From positions 10,327,247 through 10,391,246 of the forward strand of contig OX336354.1 in the NCBI GenBank assembly GCA_946902875.1: a stretch of DNA of 64,000 nt, in the 5' to 3' direction. Within the stretch, counting starts at the first letter, position 1; each line of letters starts with the position of its first letter. The notes beneath the pieces were generated by a model. The model ran no database searches. It saw nothing but the letters and a program-made list of their open reading frames with translations, and was not told the DNA's origin. Below are positions 23,801 to 32,737 of this stretch, piece after piece. Both the position numbers and the translations under genes were made by a program. The stretch comes from Nematopogon swammerdamellus (Eukaryota; Arthropoda; Insecta; Lepidoptera; Adelidae).

Positions 23801-26800
23801 CTCTCAGCTAACTACATAGATCACTAAATTGGTATCGTATTTGGCAACCTGCTCATTAGACTCCACGCAAAATGCACATCGCTGAACATAGAGGGCGTTG
23901 CTAGGTGACTGTAGTAATATAATCTCACCGTTGGCAGCGCCACCTACTTCTGGAGGGTTGGTGACGAGCCACTTAGGGATAAAAATTAAATACGCATAGA
24001 CGCACCGGCGCGGCCTCGCACGTGCTAGTCTTTACCCGACTACGGCGAACCCAAAAGGAGGGTATTGTTTTTGGTCTGTCCGAATGTATGTAACCATGTT
24101 CACACGGTCCTCAGTGGATAGTTCCACTGAGGAGCATGAATAATATGTACCAATTTTTTTCGTCCGGTAGAGTCGGATAAAATAAGTTGCGACAGACGGA
24201 CAGACAGACAGACATGCACAAGAGTGATTATATAATGCTTCCGTTTTTTTTTCTCTTTTGAGGTACGGAACCCTAAAAAACAAAATGGCGGCCGAACGGC
24301 GGTCCAATATTGTTGTTTTTTCTTTTAATAAAATTTGTTTTAATGGGTGGGGTGGGGTTATCGTTATCCCCCTTCAAGTGGGATAACGTTGTCAAGACCT
24401 TGAAACGACGATTTTAAAAATATACCATAATAATAATTTAGAAATGAAAGGAATTAAGTAAAACATAAAATAAACATTTTATAAAACCCTACTACGAAAA
24501 AAAAGGAAAGGATTGAAAAGGCTGCAGTCGGACGTATACAAGAATTCGACTTTTAGAAAGATTCGAATTTTACTTATTATATAGAACTTTAAAGTTATTT
24601 TTTTAGATTTGTAACTTGTAGATATATATAACTAAACACCTATACAAATTCAAGTTTCTTAAAGATATCTAAAACTGTTAAGGAACTAGTTAGTATATGT
24701 AATGACGAGATCGATTCTACAAGGTTCTCTGTCGGCGTAGAGGTAGACGCTATAATAGTGAGTGATGTAGTATTAACAGCAGAGAATATCCGGACCAACA
24801 ATCCCATTCAAGACGCGCTTGACATTCACGGTAACAATATAATTGAACGATTCGATTAAATCAGAATAATAATAGGTGTGCTGCCGAGTCGACGGCACAA
24901 TAATGCTGAATGCATCCGTGGCGCCATCTGGTACGTGATGTCGGGATATAACTGACAAATCAATATGTACATCCATTAACTCTTACCTTCGAGGAATTTT
25001 AACACATTCGATAGAAGTCATTGATGATTTTAAACCAAGTTTTAAACCAAAGAATTTATGCAATAAATTTGAAAGTCGTGCCTAGTGCCTAACGAAGAAG
25101 AAATCACCCTATTTCGTTTATAGTTGAAATTATATTAAATTAAAGTCTGGGTTTTCCAAGACGAGCCAAAACCGACCAAAGTCCACAGTCTGCTTGCCAC
25201 AAAGTTATCACTGAATTCTAAAAAAAAAAAACAACTCAAGACGCCGTATGTATGACACTGCACGATGACAATGCAAGATCGCATACATCTCGGCAAAAAA
25301 TTGCGTTTTGAATTGGGCAAAATGTGGAAATTCTGGAGCACCCACCGTACAGCCCTGACTTGAGCCCTAATGATTTTTTCACCTTCCCAAAAATCAAGCA
25401 GTCTTCGTGGTAAACATTCCGCACACTAGAAGAAGCGGTTGAATCATACAAATAGGTTAATTTGGCAATCCCAACATCGGAGTGAAATAAGTGTTTCCAA
25501 AATTGGTTCGAACGAATGGAGAAGTGTATCAAATTTCGCGAGTGTATCAAATTTTGAGTTCTTCGACAATGACTGGTATTTCAGCTTTAAATTGATTATA
25601 GGTTTTTTAAACGACATGGCTTAAGAGGCAGCCCTCTCCTCTAGTCCAGTATTAGCCACCAATCCAAAGGAAAGTCTCGGGTATGGCACCTCGGAGGTGT
25701 AATTGGCTGGTCGGAGCATGTTCTCTGTCTCAGCCACCGATACCGGACTGCATTATCTTTCATCTGGTATCTTCACACGTGACATTAGTAGGAATGTGCT
25801 CATGGATTAATTAAAAAGTTAAATCGAATGAAACAATCCCGATAAGATCTAAACGAATTCCAAAATATGTCGAGGGTTGCAAGAGGGGTGAAATCTTTTG
25901 ATCTTTACGACACGTGCTTACACTAATGCCAATTACATAAGTGTGCGACGCCGAGCGTTCGTAACTGTCAGCGATCTTTGAGATGATGTGGTGATTTTGA
26001 GTAAGATGATTGTAGACAATTTCTATTGTGTGAAACGTTAGAAAAGGGGGTTTAACAATTATGAAGTAAATCATTGTTTAAGTCGAAGTTACAAATGCTA
26101 GTATATAGAGCTATTACAAATACAGCCAGAAAATATTCCCAAAAAATTAATATAATCCTATTTAAGTGAGCTGAACTTGTGTATATACATATATATAGCC
26201 GTTTCCGAGAACGAACGAACGAAGAACGATTTGGATGAAATTTTGTATTTAGAAAATGTTATTTTTTTTAAGTTTATCTTAGACGCCAAGCGAAGCTCGG
26301 TCGCCAAGGTACTGTAAGTTAATGAGGCAAGGAATGAAACAATATTCAAGCCCTACCTGCTTATCGTGCTATCTTTTTGAGCATATCGAGGGCGGAAATG
26401 GCAATGAGACAACATTCGCAAGATTTAACACTTCGATAAACAGAAGATCAAACGAGTTCTTGTTTTATGAGATAGCTCAACAACAGGAATCAGCGAATCA
26501 ACACCGATCGGCGGCCGTGTCGTCTCACCAGAAATTCCAGAAATTCAGATTCAAATAAAAATTTGCATACGCTGTTTACCAATCGAGGTAAGCAGAATAA
26601 TCGGTATTGTGCTGCAAGAACTATGGTAAATTACAGGACAACACCGAACACCACGTTTAGCAAATTATTCGGACAAGATAACTATCAAGCAGCAAGTAAG
26701 GCACGAAGACCCACCTGCTGAATGACTCGGTGGAAGGACCGTGCCAAGGTGAGAGATGGCTAGCCTGTCACCCTTTAGCGCGACACCTTGTCCTTATCCC

Positions 26801-29800
26801 TTAGTCGCCGTTTAGGACATGCAAAGGGAGAGATGCCGTGGGGCTATTCTTTTTAAGTACCGGCCCCACATGGTTCTCGGCCAAATAAAACATTATGTCT
26901 GAAAAAAAAGTTCAATTCTAATTGAAACAGTAGATGCTATATCTGTTTATTTTCTTCTATTGTTAACAAACGATCTCACCCTTACCATCACTCGGGCCTT
27001 GTTACATTTAATAAGAATAAGGAGACTACCAGAGCAGGCAAATTTGAATAATAAACTTACCAAAGTATTGAGATCTGCATTGATGTCGTCCATATTGTTG
27101 GCAGGTCCGTTCTGCTGTCCGGAAACTGAAGCGAGTATCCGTTTTCTGTGTCCAGGTTTCTGTATTTCTAGCACCGCCGTCAGCTCCACTTCCCATATCC
27201 TTCTAACTCTGTCCATATCCACGTACAGATGTTTTCTAAACGTATCCGAATATTGCTCTAGACTGATGTTCTTCAGCCATTCTTCTACAGATTCTGTTTG
27301 ATCTTCGGGTTTGCTAACGTTATTATTGTTGTATATATTGTTATGGTTAGTGCTTATTTCTCCTATCTTATGAGGTAATTGTTTAACTGCTTCTAATATT
27401 TTGGCTCTATCTGCTTCATCTATACCCATTTCTCGAAGATCGTTTTCGTCTATTATTCCATTCTGAAACAAATATTATATATAAAATTCACTCGTATTTC
27501 AAGGAATTCTTCTCATTATTTGGAATTACGCATTTTGGCGCGGAAATTTTTCTCGCTTTCGGAGGGTAAGTGAAAAATTATTCACCTCAAATCGTAGCAC
27601 AAAAGATGTTCAGAATGAACACGATATTATATAAAAACATTATATCTAGCGTGAACGTATATAAGAATAGTATATTGTATATTTGTTTAGATGTAAGCAA
27701 TACTGTAACTATTAAAAGGGAAATTGGTATTGTAAAAACATATTAATTAGCTCTTTACGATACTTTACTTACATGTATCGTCAAAAAATATAAATCAAAT
27801 TAAACCTAATCTATTACTTAATTAGTTTATTCTATTGGCCTTGTCGGAACATCTATCTTCGCTAAGTACGTTGCATTCTCACACCACACGTAAATATAAT
27901 TATACTAATTGAATGTTAACTAATAAAGTAACCTTGGAATTATATCAAATGATGAAAGAAAAAATATACTTACAATGAAGTCGACCTCGTCGAAACCGCT
28001 CTCGATGAAGAGCGATTCGAAGTCGGCCAAACCGATCCCGTTCAGCCAGTGTCCTACACTGGAGACGACCGAAGGACTGAGCGAGCTCTCGGAACAGCTG
28101 AGACCGAGTCGTGAGGTGAACTCCTGCTCCAGCTCGGAGACGAAGACGGACTCGCGAACCAACTTGCTGCCGAAAGACGCCATGATCTCGGAGATCTTAG
28201 CCCATTCCTCCTGTAAACAAACGTAAGATGTTAATAGATGAAAAAACTATTATAGAAACTATTTAGACGGGCCGGGGATGAATCAGTCGATGGCTTAATA
28301 GGGTTTATCTTAGATTAAAGGGGTTTATCTACTTGAAGCATAATTCAATATTTTCCAGTGACATTTGTAAAAAAAAAACTCCTGCGAAGTCTCTACTTGG
28401 TAAGTGTATATGATATACGAGTAAATATAAACGAATAAAAAAATTACAAAATGCCGCACCTGTCACTGGCTAGCAAGTGTTCTCAAAGTATTTTCTTCCA
28501 CAGCACCATAGAGTTAATAGAAACATTCATAGATACACACCAGGATAATACTAAAAACAACAAAACAAGGTAACACACACCGAGACATACACTATATCGC
28601 GAAACACTGGACATACAGACACACTTGAAAACCAGTACACACTGACTATATTAACTGAAAATGAAACACTAAACAAAAACAGATATGTCAACTAATAAAA
28701 ACAGAAATTAAACCACAATATACATATCTTCTTGGCACAAACACAAGAGGTGTACACTATATACTGTATACGATAAGACTGATGTGCTTGCCAGTCTGCC
28801 AAAACCGCCGGCTCGTGTCGGGGAGACAAAGACGGGAAGTCGTGAGGCTATTAGCATGTGTGGCAGCCCGGACCTAATAGCCAGGCTGTTGCCTTACCAT
28901 TGTTTCGTACTCAATATTGCGGACATTGACTTCGCATTTGGTAGGTAGATGTATTAATTTTTTAAATTATAGTTATAGGCACAATGTTATGGTTCTGAGA
29001 AAACTTGCTTAAGACTTTGTTCTCAGAAACTATCAAGAAAGAAAGAAAGAAAGAAAATATATTTATTCACCGATGCAGTACACACAATAATTTTATACAA
29101 TTATACACGAGGATGGTGAAACGGAAACCGCTCAGCTGAGGCGCAGTAGGACTGCGCGCTGATTTTCAGCGGCTCCCGTTTTAAAATAATAACTACCTAA
29201 TATCGGAATTAGAACATAAAATAAAAAATAAAAATTATACAAAACAAATTAGAAACATTAACAATATAAATTGAAAGAACTCAACATATCCAACATATTA
29301 AAAAATACTCAACAACACGCTTAAAGCTTAGCACATTTTTGAAAATAAATAACATTCAAAATAAGAAACAGTATTATAAATAACACTATTTTATAATTAT
29401 GTCATTGACAAGAAGAAGAAAAAATAAACAAGTGCGTACCTTAAAAACATTAAAAACAACAATAATAATAAAAACAACAGAATAATAATAAAAACAATAG
29501 AACGAAAAGCACAGAACAGATTACTTATACATCAGAATAAAAATACTGAAATGCATACGATCAAAAATAATATCTTCAAAAAGTGCATAAATGTTATGTT
29601 GTATTCGTATCTATTTACTTTATGTCATCCATCACTAATAAATATTATAAGACTTTAAAATAAAACGTTCAGAACTTAGGTATAATTTAATTTGGGCAGT
29701 TCATTTAATTTATTCGCATCAAACTTTTACTAAAATATTGGTTATTTTAATTTTAGAAAAAAAAAACAGAATTTTCAAGATTAATTGTCAGTGTAACAAA

Positions 29801-31604
29801 TCTGTAATTTTCGAGTAAATATATATCTATATTAAACAATTCAATACCTAATTAGTTTTTAGCCAACCGCATCATTAATCGGCGACGACGACGTGAATTT
29901 CGATGTCTACCAAATTTGCTCTGCGGCTCATGTCTACTTACTGTCTAGTACGTCCATGGCGATTGCTTCACAGCTGTCGTAGATCCACCTGACTCGGTAT
30001 CGCGTGGAGCAATAATATTTCCAGTTTTATTAGCAGCTTCCAAGTAATTTAAAACGACAGAACTGCTGTCATAGATTTTATACATAGTACATACAATTTA
30101 CTTCGTCCACAATACAATCTATAAATTCACAGTTTGTATAAGACGGCTCGGAAAGTGCGTTGTTATAAAGATACATGTGTCCACAAGTGTGATAGAGACA
30201 GGCATATATTTGTAATTACCTCTCTGTGTACACTATTTACAATAGTATAATAGTGGATAGTATAGTGGCGTCACCTGCTCGACGATTTGATGCTTTCTCT
30301 ATCCTTTAGAATTTTTTGGCCACTTGAAGCTCCGCGTCAAGCAAGACTCAAGAGACACATGCCTAGTTATTGCGGCGTCGTTAACGGCTTCGGCCATTTT
30401 GAAAATAATTTCCTTTTGTGCATTGTCTTCTTCTTCGTTTTGTTGATGCGAATTAAGAGATAGTTCTGTCGAGAAGGGGCAAGACAGATAGTGTTTTATG
30501 AAAACTACTTTATGTGTCTAATAAAATAGTGAGTTTAACTTCATTTGTGGTCTTTATTTTCATACGAATTAGAATATAAAACGTGTGTTTTATATATCAT
30601 AACATTTATTTACATCTATGTTTTTAACCTACGTACAGTAACAGTTACAGAACTGCTTAAAATATAACCGTAATCTTCACGAAGTTGACGAAAATTTGCA
30701 AATCAATTCCATATTTCGGAACTTAGATTATGCAAAATCACATCATTTGAATAAATTTAGATCCAGTTCCTAATTCTGTCGTTGTAAATTTCCGAATATC
30801 GTTATTCATGGGTATCTGGTTCACACTTGAATAATCTAAATAAGTTGATTAACAAGTTTCGCAAGAGGAAATAATGTCATCTGTTATAATCGCGTGTATT
30901 TTATTGACGGTTAGGTGATTTAGAATACGTTAAAATGTTATCGAAAATTGCATAAACTATGTTTTTGATTTATTATTATAGTTCTCCTTTCTACTGCCAA
31001 CTTTCTCATTTCAATGGGTCCGCTCGTTGTTACTGTTACTCTACCTATCTCTTGTCACTGCTAAAGATCTTCTATGCATCTTCATCTCTTTGTAGCAATC
31101 CTTACTATTATAATAAATATATGTGGTCGCAACTTGTCTATCTGACTATCAACAGCCTCATTCGGGCCACCCATGGCTAGAATAAAATGTGTCACGTTGT
31201 GTGTGGCTGGCGTAATGGCGTGCCAACATGGCGCATAGGCTAAATTGATTCAAAACTATTTCAAGCAACCAAAGCTGCGAGCAAAAGCTTCCCTAAATCT
31301 TAATGAATCTGACACTAGCTTTTGTGGGTAGTTTGAGTAGAGAACTGACTGACCTGCTCGTCAAAGGGGCTGAGGATGGAGAGCGACTTGTCCGCGCTGT
31401 GGTTAGAGGAGGTGGTGTTGCTGCGCCGGCGGACGACATCTTCAGAGTCGCGCTCGTGTCCGTTGGAGCCGAGCACGCTGGCCACAGGCTCGGTGGGAGA
31501 GGAGTCGTAGACACTCTTCAGCTTGCGAAGGGTCTTGGGTCGCTCGGCCGGGACTGGCCGTAGACCGATACCGTCGAGCGTCGTCGTGGAGCCCTTGAAC
31601 AGGC
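14511..31604 (-). CDS. ANKS1: ANKS1-type adaptor, 3' part of gene (7 exons, SAM-SAM-PTB)
   Basis: This entry spans seven coding exons read from high to low coordinates: 31604-31354, 28210-27974, 27462-27061, 20328-20059, 16975-16817, 15597-15460 and 14879-14511. Joined they give 607 residues after a split first codon: linker 1-133, SAM1 about 134-192, SAM2 about 220-275, Pro/basic linker 297-368, PTB about 369-507, tail 508-607 and a TGA stop. The order SAM-SAM-PTB is diagnostic of the ANKS1A/ANKS1B (Odin/AIDA-1) family; the family normally also has N-terminal ankyrin repeats, which are not found here. In known members the PTB binds NPxY-type peptides and the SAM domains bind other SAM proteins such as Eph receptors, so an adaptor role in receptor signalling or synapses is inferred. 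All six internal junctions are phase 0. The protein is 5'-incomplete: the first exon needs one base from an upstream exon. Confidence 0.93.
15225..15385 (+). mobile_element. LINE 3' end fragment in ANKS1 intron
   Basis: Shares TCTCGGGT..TTCAAGAGGA, CACCTGTCAGGCCGG, ATGGCAT and CGACCGAATGTC with 9143-9245, followed by a 3' UTR ending CAATAAAAAGACATATAG. Inserted in the 580-bp intron between the last two coding exons, opposite to the gene. Confidence 0.6.
15460..15597 (-). CDS. ANKS1: ANKS1 exon f: PTB domain, ligand-binding strand region
   Basis: The exon encodes 46 residues, starting ELVCEHEIRNIHCACQDADD and ending HYCHVFCVATM. The acceptor is TTGTCTCCAG and the donor ATG/GTGAGT, phase 0. 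HEIRNIHCACQD and THFAYITKD match the strands next to the peptide groove in ANKS1 PTB domains; this region contacts NPxY-type ligands in known structures. The segment HSTKSHYCHVF is likewise typical. Three closely spaced Cys/His residues are not evidence of a metal site, because the family conserves this stretch for strand packing. The donor ends in GTGAGT and the following intron is 580 bp, the second shortest in the gene. Confidence 0.94.
16158..16252 (+). repeat. local direct repeat, unit 1 (in intron)
   Basis: About 90 bases (TTTTCTTTTTCGCATTCACG, TTGGAATTCTCCGCTGATTG, GTTTATGTTTT) recur at 16498-16592 with roughly 85 percent identity, same orientation, 340 bases apart. Between exons e and f of ANKS1. 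Confidence 0.75.
16498..16592 (+). repeat. local direct repeat, unit 2 (in intron)
   Basis: Partner of 16158-16252: TTTTCTTTTTTGCATTCACG, TTGGAATTCTCCGTTGATTG and GTTTATGTTTTGGAGAA. The open frame across it on the plus strand is not convincing as protein. Confidence 0.75.
16817..16975 (-). CDS. ANKS1: ANKS1 exon e: PTB domain, core strands
   Basis: The exon encodes 53 residues beginning YLGSTVVKELRGTESTKKSI and ending GVKFLNTITR. The acceptor is TTCTTCTGCAG and the donor AGG/GTAAGT, phase 0. YLGS is the hallmark start of PTB strand 1, and RGTEST is conserved in the ANKS1 family. The middle (IQKLKKSTKEPRDSPDI) is the helix and loop typical of Dab/Shc-like PTBs, followed by ILSISYRGVKF, the next strands. 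Both splice sites are near consensus. The exon sits between a 3.1-kb intron carrying a MITE and a 1.2-kb intron that holds a local duplication. Confidence 0.94.
17048..17140 (+). repeat. fragment of SINE head type D
   Basis: Shows AGGACCATAG, ATCTGCCTACTC.ATTGGGAAA and TAGGCGTTAGGTTACG in the order of the D head, ending in TATGTATGTATG. Diverged copy in an ANKS1 intron. Confidence 0.45.
17490..17733 (+). promoter_or_regulatory. CpG-rich patch with downstream ATG and splice donor
   Basis: Sequence from 17500 to 17650 is strongly GC- and CpG-rich (GCGGCGGACGCGCCGTCCGC) inside AT-rich intron. About 60 bases after it, a plus-strand ATG at 17711 opens six codons and runs into G/GTAAGT. This could be an antisense first exon or just a CpG-rich decayed transposon. 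No TATA box or initiator is evident. Function is inferred only. Confidence 0.2.
17763..18256. mobile_element. 494-bp MITE with about 50-bp terminal inverted repeats
   Basis: The ends are AGGTCTTTCAAAATTAGTTA and its complement, with the inverted repeat continuing over AATAGTACGCTAAGG-GGG to TTCTG, nearly perfect. TATATA flanks both sides (17757-17762 and 18257-18262), so the target duplication is TA or longer, fitting the Tc1/mariner group. The inside is A/T-rich with no coding frame. Inserted in the ANKS1 intron between exons d and e. Confidence 0.8.
18300..18560 (+). repeat. diverged tandem repeat, about 112-bp unit
   Basis: The block ATTAGGGCTGTCACAA (18313), ATTAGGGCTGCCACAT (18425) and ATTAGGGTTGTCGC (18536) recurs at about 112-base spacing, the last two preceded by AATTGAACGCGCTC and AATTGACCGCTA. 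The bodies between the blocks are strongly diverged. Confidence 0.5.
18997..19125. repeat. fold-back repeat, 50-bp arms
   Basis: Left arm 18997-19046 (GGCTTTACTCGCGGTCGAAA onward) is the complement of right arm 19077-19125 with about 90 percent identity; GAGCTGTGTGGCTCGACGTT is identical but for one base. The 30-base spacer holds ATGGCCCATCATCATGAGCA. Located in an ANKS1 intron. Confidence 0.85.
19605..19666 (-). repeat. tRNA-like pseudogene or tRNA-derived SINE head
   Basis: The minus strand reads GTGCCCG....CGGGCAC, a perfect 7-bp acceptor stem, with an A-box-like TAATCTAGTGGTAACGC and a B-box GGGTTCAAATCC. But the total is only 62 bases and the anticodon loop has 6 bases (CTTCT/AGAAG stem), so it is not a functional tRNA. 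A GGTGAAGAAAAA motif about 85 bases downstream on the minus strand suggests the head of a tRNA-derived repeat. Confidence 0.6.
19760..19880. other. GC-rich patch with palindromic repeats
   Basis: CCGGCCGGGCCGGCCGGGCC followed by CTAGCCGCTAGTCGCTCGCTAGCTAGC and a C-rich stretch. Very unlike the flanking AT-rich intron. No exon is visible in it. It may be CpG-rich transposon debris or a regulatory island. Confidence 0.4.
20059..20328 (-). CDS. ANKS1: ANKS1 exon d: Pro/Lys linker and start of PTB domain
   Basis: The exon encodes 90 residues, from KNNIQQLKQEIKEKLPEN to VLVSGAVTYVAN. The acceptor is TTTGTTCCAG and the donor AAT/GTAAGT, phase 0 on both sides. The first third is predicted helical and charged, followed by a Pro/basic segment (LKRSKKNRPAPQPPKPSD) that could act as an SH3-binding or nuclear-localisation-like stretch; AIDA-1 proteins are known to shuttle, but whether this segment does so is inference. 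TQWRHQPFVLVSGAVTYVAN begins the PTB fold (first helix and first strand) and reads directly into YLGSTVV of the next exon, as in known ANKS1 PTB domains. The 3' end is AT-rich intron; the GC-rich stretch at 19760-19880 lies about 180 bp inside the following intron. Confidence 0.93.
21205..21597 (+). repeat. interspersed repeat R (ends CGAGTCCGACTCGCACTTGGCC)
   Basis: About 390 bases beginning TTTTTAGGGTGCCGTATCC with CCGTCTGTCCGTCTGTCC and ending GTACGGAAACTTCGGTGCGC then GAGTCCGACTCGCACTTGGC-CGGTTTTT. Partial copies of the same end lie at 23391-23447 (-), 49110-49172 (+) and 60527-60676. A common lepidopteran repeat; its class is unknown to me. Confidence 0.65.
22275..22450 (-). mobile_element. 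LINE 3' UTR fragment with GATA tail, copy 1
   Basis: Starts with AGATAGATAG then AATACTTTATTGCTCC, the complement of GGAGCAATAAAGTATT, and contains GGACTTATCCCTTAACAGGC and GTCAACCTTTGGATGTTTGA. The same layout occurs at 48724-48925 (-), 47899-48077 (+) and 31628-31722 (+). AATAAA before a short tandem tail points to a non-LTR retrotransposon. Confidence 0.65.
23003..23172 (-). mobile_element. SINE type A, 5' half
   Basis: Complement of the head and start of the core: GGCAAGAAGGGAAGGGACC, then CCGAACCCCGGTCAGCC (box-B-like block), the 5S-like block and TAGAGTTACCGAGG at the 5' end. The core and tail are missing. Confidence 0.75.
24025..24290. repeat. repeat starting CCCGACTACGGCGAA, with AGACAGAC run
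   Basis: CCCGACTACGGCGAACCCAA recurs at 22203 and 48678 with changes. This copy adds GACAGACGGACAGACAGACA and ends at GGTACGGAACCCTAAAAAAC, the same end as repeat R. Class unknown. Confidence 0.45.
25140..25560 (+). pseudogene. decayed mariner-family transposase fragment
   Basis: Plus-strand reading in shifting frames gives WVFQDEPKPTKV (25149 onward), then HDDNARSHTS, HPPYSPDLSPNDFF, LEEAVESYK and NWFERMEKCIKF. These match the middle and C-terminal part of mariner transposases, including the Asp of HDN and the Asp of SPDL, which belong to the DD34D catalytic set. There are several in-frame stops (for example after IAF and SSW), a frameshift, and an internal deletion between the first two motifs; the N-terminal DNA-binding part is absent. 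It is a dead copy in an ANKS1 intron, opposite in orientation to the gene. Confidence 0.85.
25627..25756 (+). mobile_element. SINE type T, tail fragment
   Basis: TCTCCTCTAGTCCAG, AGGAAAGTCTCGGGTATGGC, TTGGCTGGTCGGAGCATG and CCACCGATACCGGACTGCAT follow the T-type tail as at 46990-47130. Head and core are missing. Confidence 0.7.
26566..26871 (-). repeat. interspersed repeat C, copy 3 (near full)
   Basis: Complement from the 3' hairpin end (ACGCTGTTTACCAATCG) through CACGAAGACCCACCTGCTGA, AAGGTGAGAGATGGCTAGCC, CCTTAGTCGCCGTTTAGGAC to GTACCGGCCCCACA, which is the 5' end seen at 47562. Confidence 0.8.
27061..27462 (-). CDS. ANKS1: ANKS1 exon c: end of SAM1 and all of SAM2
   Basis: The exon encodes 134 residues, from NGIIDENDLREMGI to DDINADLNTL. 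The acceptor is TTGTTTCAG and the donor TTG/GTAAGT, phase 0 at both ends. NGIIDENDLREMGIDEADRA is the conserved second half of SAM1 (the DLxxMGI turn and helix 5). After an Asn-rich spacer (NIYNNNNVSK) comes SAM2: ESVEEWLKNISLEQYSDTF, then RRIWEVELTAVLEI and GHRKRILASV. The GHRKRIxAS end of SAM2 is one of the most recognisable family signatures. The Asn run varies among insects and probably acts as a flexible spacer. The donor is followed by a 6.7-kb intron that has collected SINEs, LINE tails and a decayed mariner. Confidence 0.95.
27974..28210 (-). CDS. ANKS1: ANKS1 exon b: pre-SAM helix and first half of SAM1
   Basis: The exon encodes 79 residues starting EEWAKISEIMASFGSKLV and ending FIESGFDEVDFI. 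The acceptor is TTGTTTACAG and the donor ATT/GTAAGT; both ends are phase 0. The EEWAKISEIM stretch corresponds to a short conserved helix before SAM1 in ANKS1 proteins. SVGHWLNGIGLADFESLFIE is the first part of the SAM fold (helices 1-2), with the typical W-L-x-x-I-G-L pattern, and the domain is completed by the next exon. An in-frame ATG inside the exon (at 28183) follows good coding sequence and is not a natural start. The intron towards the next exon is only 511 bp, while the intron upstream is 3.1 kb and ends with a GAAA repeat and AT-rich sequence. Confidence 0.93.
28211..31353. other. 3.1-kb ANKS1 intron
   Basis: AT-rich with a GAAA run (29038-29056) followed by AATATATTTATTCACCGATG, which looks like a retroelement 3' end (minus strand). 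A GC-richer stretch at 28795-28880 is unexplained. The SINE and LINE density is lower than elsewhere in the window. No exon recognised. Confidence 0.5.
31354..31604 (-). CDS. ANKS1: ANKS1 exon a: Ser-rich linker before SAM1
   Basis: The exon encodes 83 complete residues, from LFKGSTTTLDGIGLRPVP to SILSPFDEQ. The acceptor is a clear TTTGTTCACAG and the donor is CAG/GTCAGT. It enters in phase 1 (its first two bases GC finish a codon begun upstream) and leaves in phase 0. The content is Ser-, Pro- and Arg-rich (RPVPAERPKTLRKLKSVYDS, VVRRRSNTTSSNHS) with no fold I recognise, as expected for the disordered linker between ankyrin repeats and SAM domains in ANKS1 proteins. RRRSNT looks like a basophilic-kinase or 14-3-3 type site, which is inference. 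Codon third positions are GC-rich compared with the flanking AT-rich intron, supporting coding status. It is the most 5' exon I can place. Confidence 0.85.
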
Positions 31605-31627
31605 CTGTGAACAAAGAAAATTTACTG

Positions 31628-31722
31628 TTTACGAGGGATAAGTCCGCATTTGCACCTAATTTAACATAAGTATTGTGTTGAGCTTGTTTATTTAAATAGA
31701 TTTTGGAGAACTAAAGCATTTC
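31628..31722 (+). mobile_element. LINE 3' UTR fragment, copy 2
   Basis: AGGGATAAGTCCGCATTTGC and GGAGAACTAAAGCATTTCTA correspond to the end of the 47899-48077 copy. It lies between ANKS1 exon a and the orphan frame at 31790. Confidence 0.6.
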
Positions 31723-31789
31723 TATTATTTACCGCTACCGAGAAGAACTCAAGTATTAGAGAGGGTACTAACGGTCTACTTCTCGAAAT

Positions 31790-32059
31790 TCAGTTGCCTA
31801 ACTGAATATTGATTGAAACTACTTCAGTTGCAATAATTTTATCCCGTGAATAGAGGTTCTGGAATCTGCACCTCTTTTCGTGAAGGCTAAACATCATTTC
31901 ATTGCGTCTTTTAGGGTCATTGACGCTTAGTCTATTGTACTGTTTAGTAGTGTTTTCATATTTTGGTTTATGGACTAATTCAACATAATTATCAACATCA
32001 TATACATGGCGAGGGGGTGGTTTGGGGGGTTCAAACCCCAACTCCAATTGTTTCAACAC
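31790..32059 (-). CDS. orphan open frame, candidate alternative exon of ANKS1
   Basis: An 89-codon open frame lies about 190 bases upstream of ANKS1 exon a, same strand. I do not recognise it by homology. It reads like protein: a Pro-rich start (FEPPKPPPRHVYDVDNYVEL) followed by a charged, Tyr/Arg-rich stretch (KQYNRLSVNDPKRRNEMMF) and a TGA stop. PPKPPPR is a plausible SH3-binding motif, a kind of motif common in ANKS1 linkers. Against it: no good acceptor precedes it, and no donor in it gives the phase 1 needed to join exon a. A GAG/GTGCAG donor exists but in the wrong phase. It could be an alternative last exon, a retroposed fragment or a chance frame; a decayed LINE tail lies between it and exon a. 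Confidence 0.3.
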   Translation of the reverse strand: MLKQLELGFEPPKPPPRHVYDVDNYVELVHKPKYENTTKQYNRLSVNDPKRRNEMMFSLHEKRCRFQNLYSRDKIIATEVVSINIQLGN

Positions 32060-32625
32060 TAACTAGGCATGCAATGGTTCGACCACCTAGAACATTTCTA
32101 GGCTCGTTCCAGTATTGGAATTTCTTTTAATCAAATCTGAAACCCCAAAATTCACCCCCAAATTCAAATCCAAAGACATTCCCGTGATCAACACTAAGCT
32201 GACCTATCATAAATGTGTCAATACTTCGTCCAAAGTTAAAAGCCCTTCAAGTACGAGATACGTACATATAAGTGTTTCTCAAGTGACATTGTATCCCTTT
32301 CGCCTGCATCTTACGACACGCGTCTCTACGATTCGCTTATCTGTGAGAATCTCCGCAGTGCTAAACTCGGCCCTAGTATGATGTTTTCGTCGAAGAGAAC
32401 AGCTGTAGTTCATCAAAACTTTTCCGTATAAAAGGAAAGAACAGCAGGTCGCTCCAAGTACTTTGACAGTAAAGACACATTACAAGTTTGCAAGTGTTGG
32501 AGCATGATGATAACTTTTAGTTCATACTTTAGGGTTGAAGTATAAAACATTTCGGAAAAAACTCCAGTAGATTACTATCAACTTGTTCAGTTTCCTGGAA
32601 AGCCTCATCTATCAAATTGTGTCAA

Positions 32626-32737
32626 TTGACATGAAATGAAGGGAAACACTGACATGGCACCTAGTTCACTCGGTGTTATGGGCTGACATCGCGGATGTTG
32701 TAGGTCATGTAGCCAACCGTGTTCGTGTCCATAAAAA
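32626..32737 (+). mobile_element. SINE type A, tail only
   Basis: ACATGAAATGAAGGGAAACA, CTAGTTCACTCGGTG, CGCGGATGTTGTAGG and GTAGCCAACCGTG followed by CCATAAAAAA. The ACATGAAATGAAGGGAA variant is also present in the copies at 53622 and 56732, so they belong to one subfamily. From 32738 to 33590 nothing is recognised. Confidence 0.75.

Larger units (their letters stand above)
20329..27060. other. 6.7-kb ANKS1 intron between SAM2 and PTB exons
   Basis: No exon is seen inside. Repeats recognised: R (21205-21597), a LINE tail (22275-22450), a SINE head (23003-23172), an R fragment (23391-23447), a CCCGACTACGGCGAA-type repeat (24025-24290), a decayed mariner (25140-25560), a SINE type T tail (25627-25756) and repeat C (26566-26871). 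Other parts, notably 24300-25130, hold nothing that I recognise. Confidence 0.7.
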
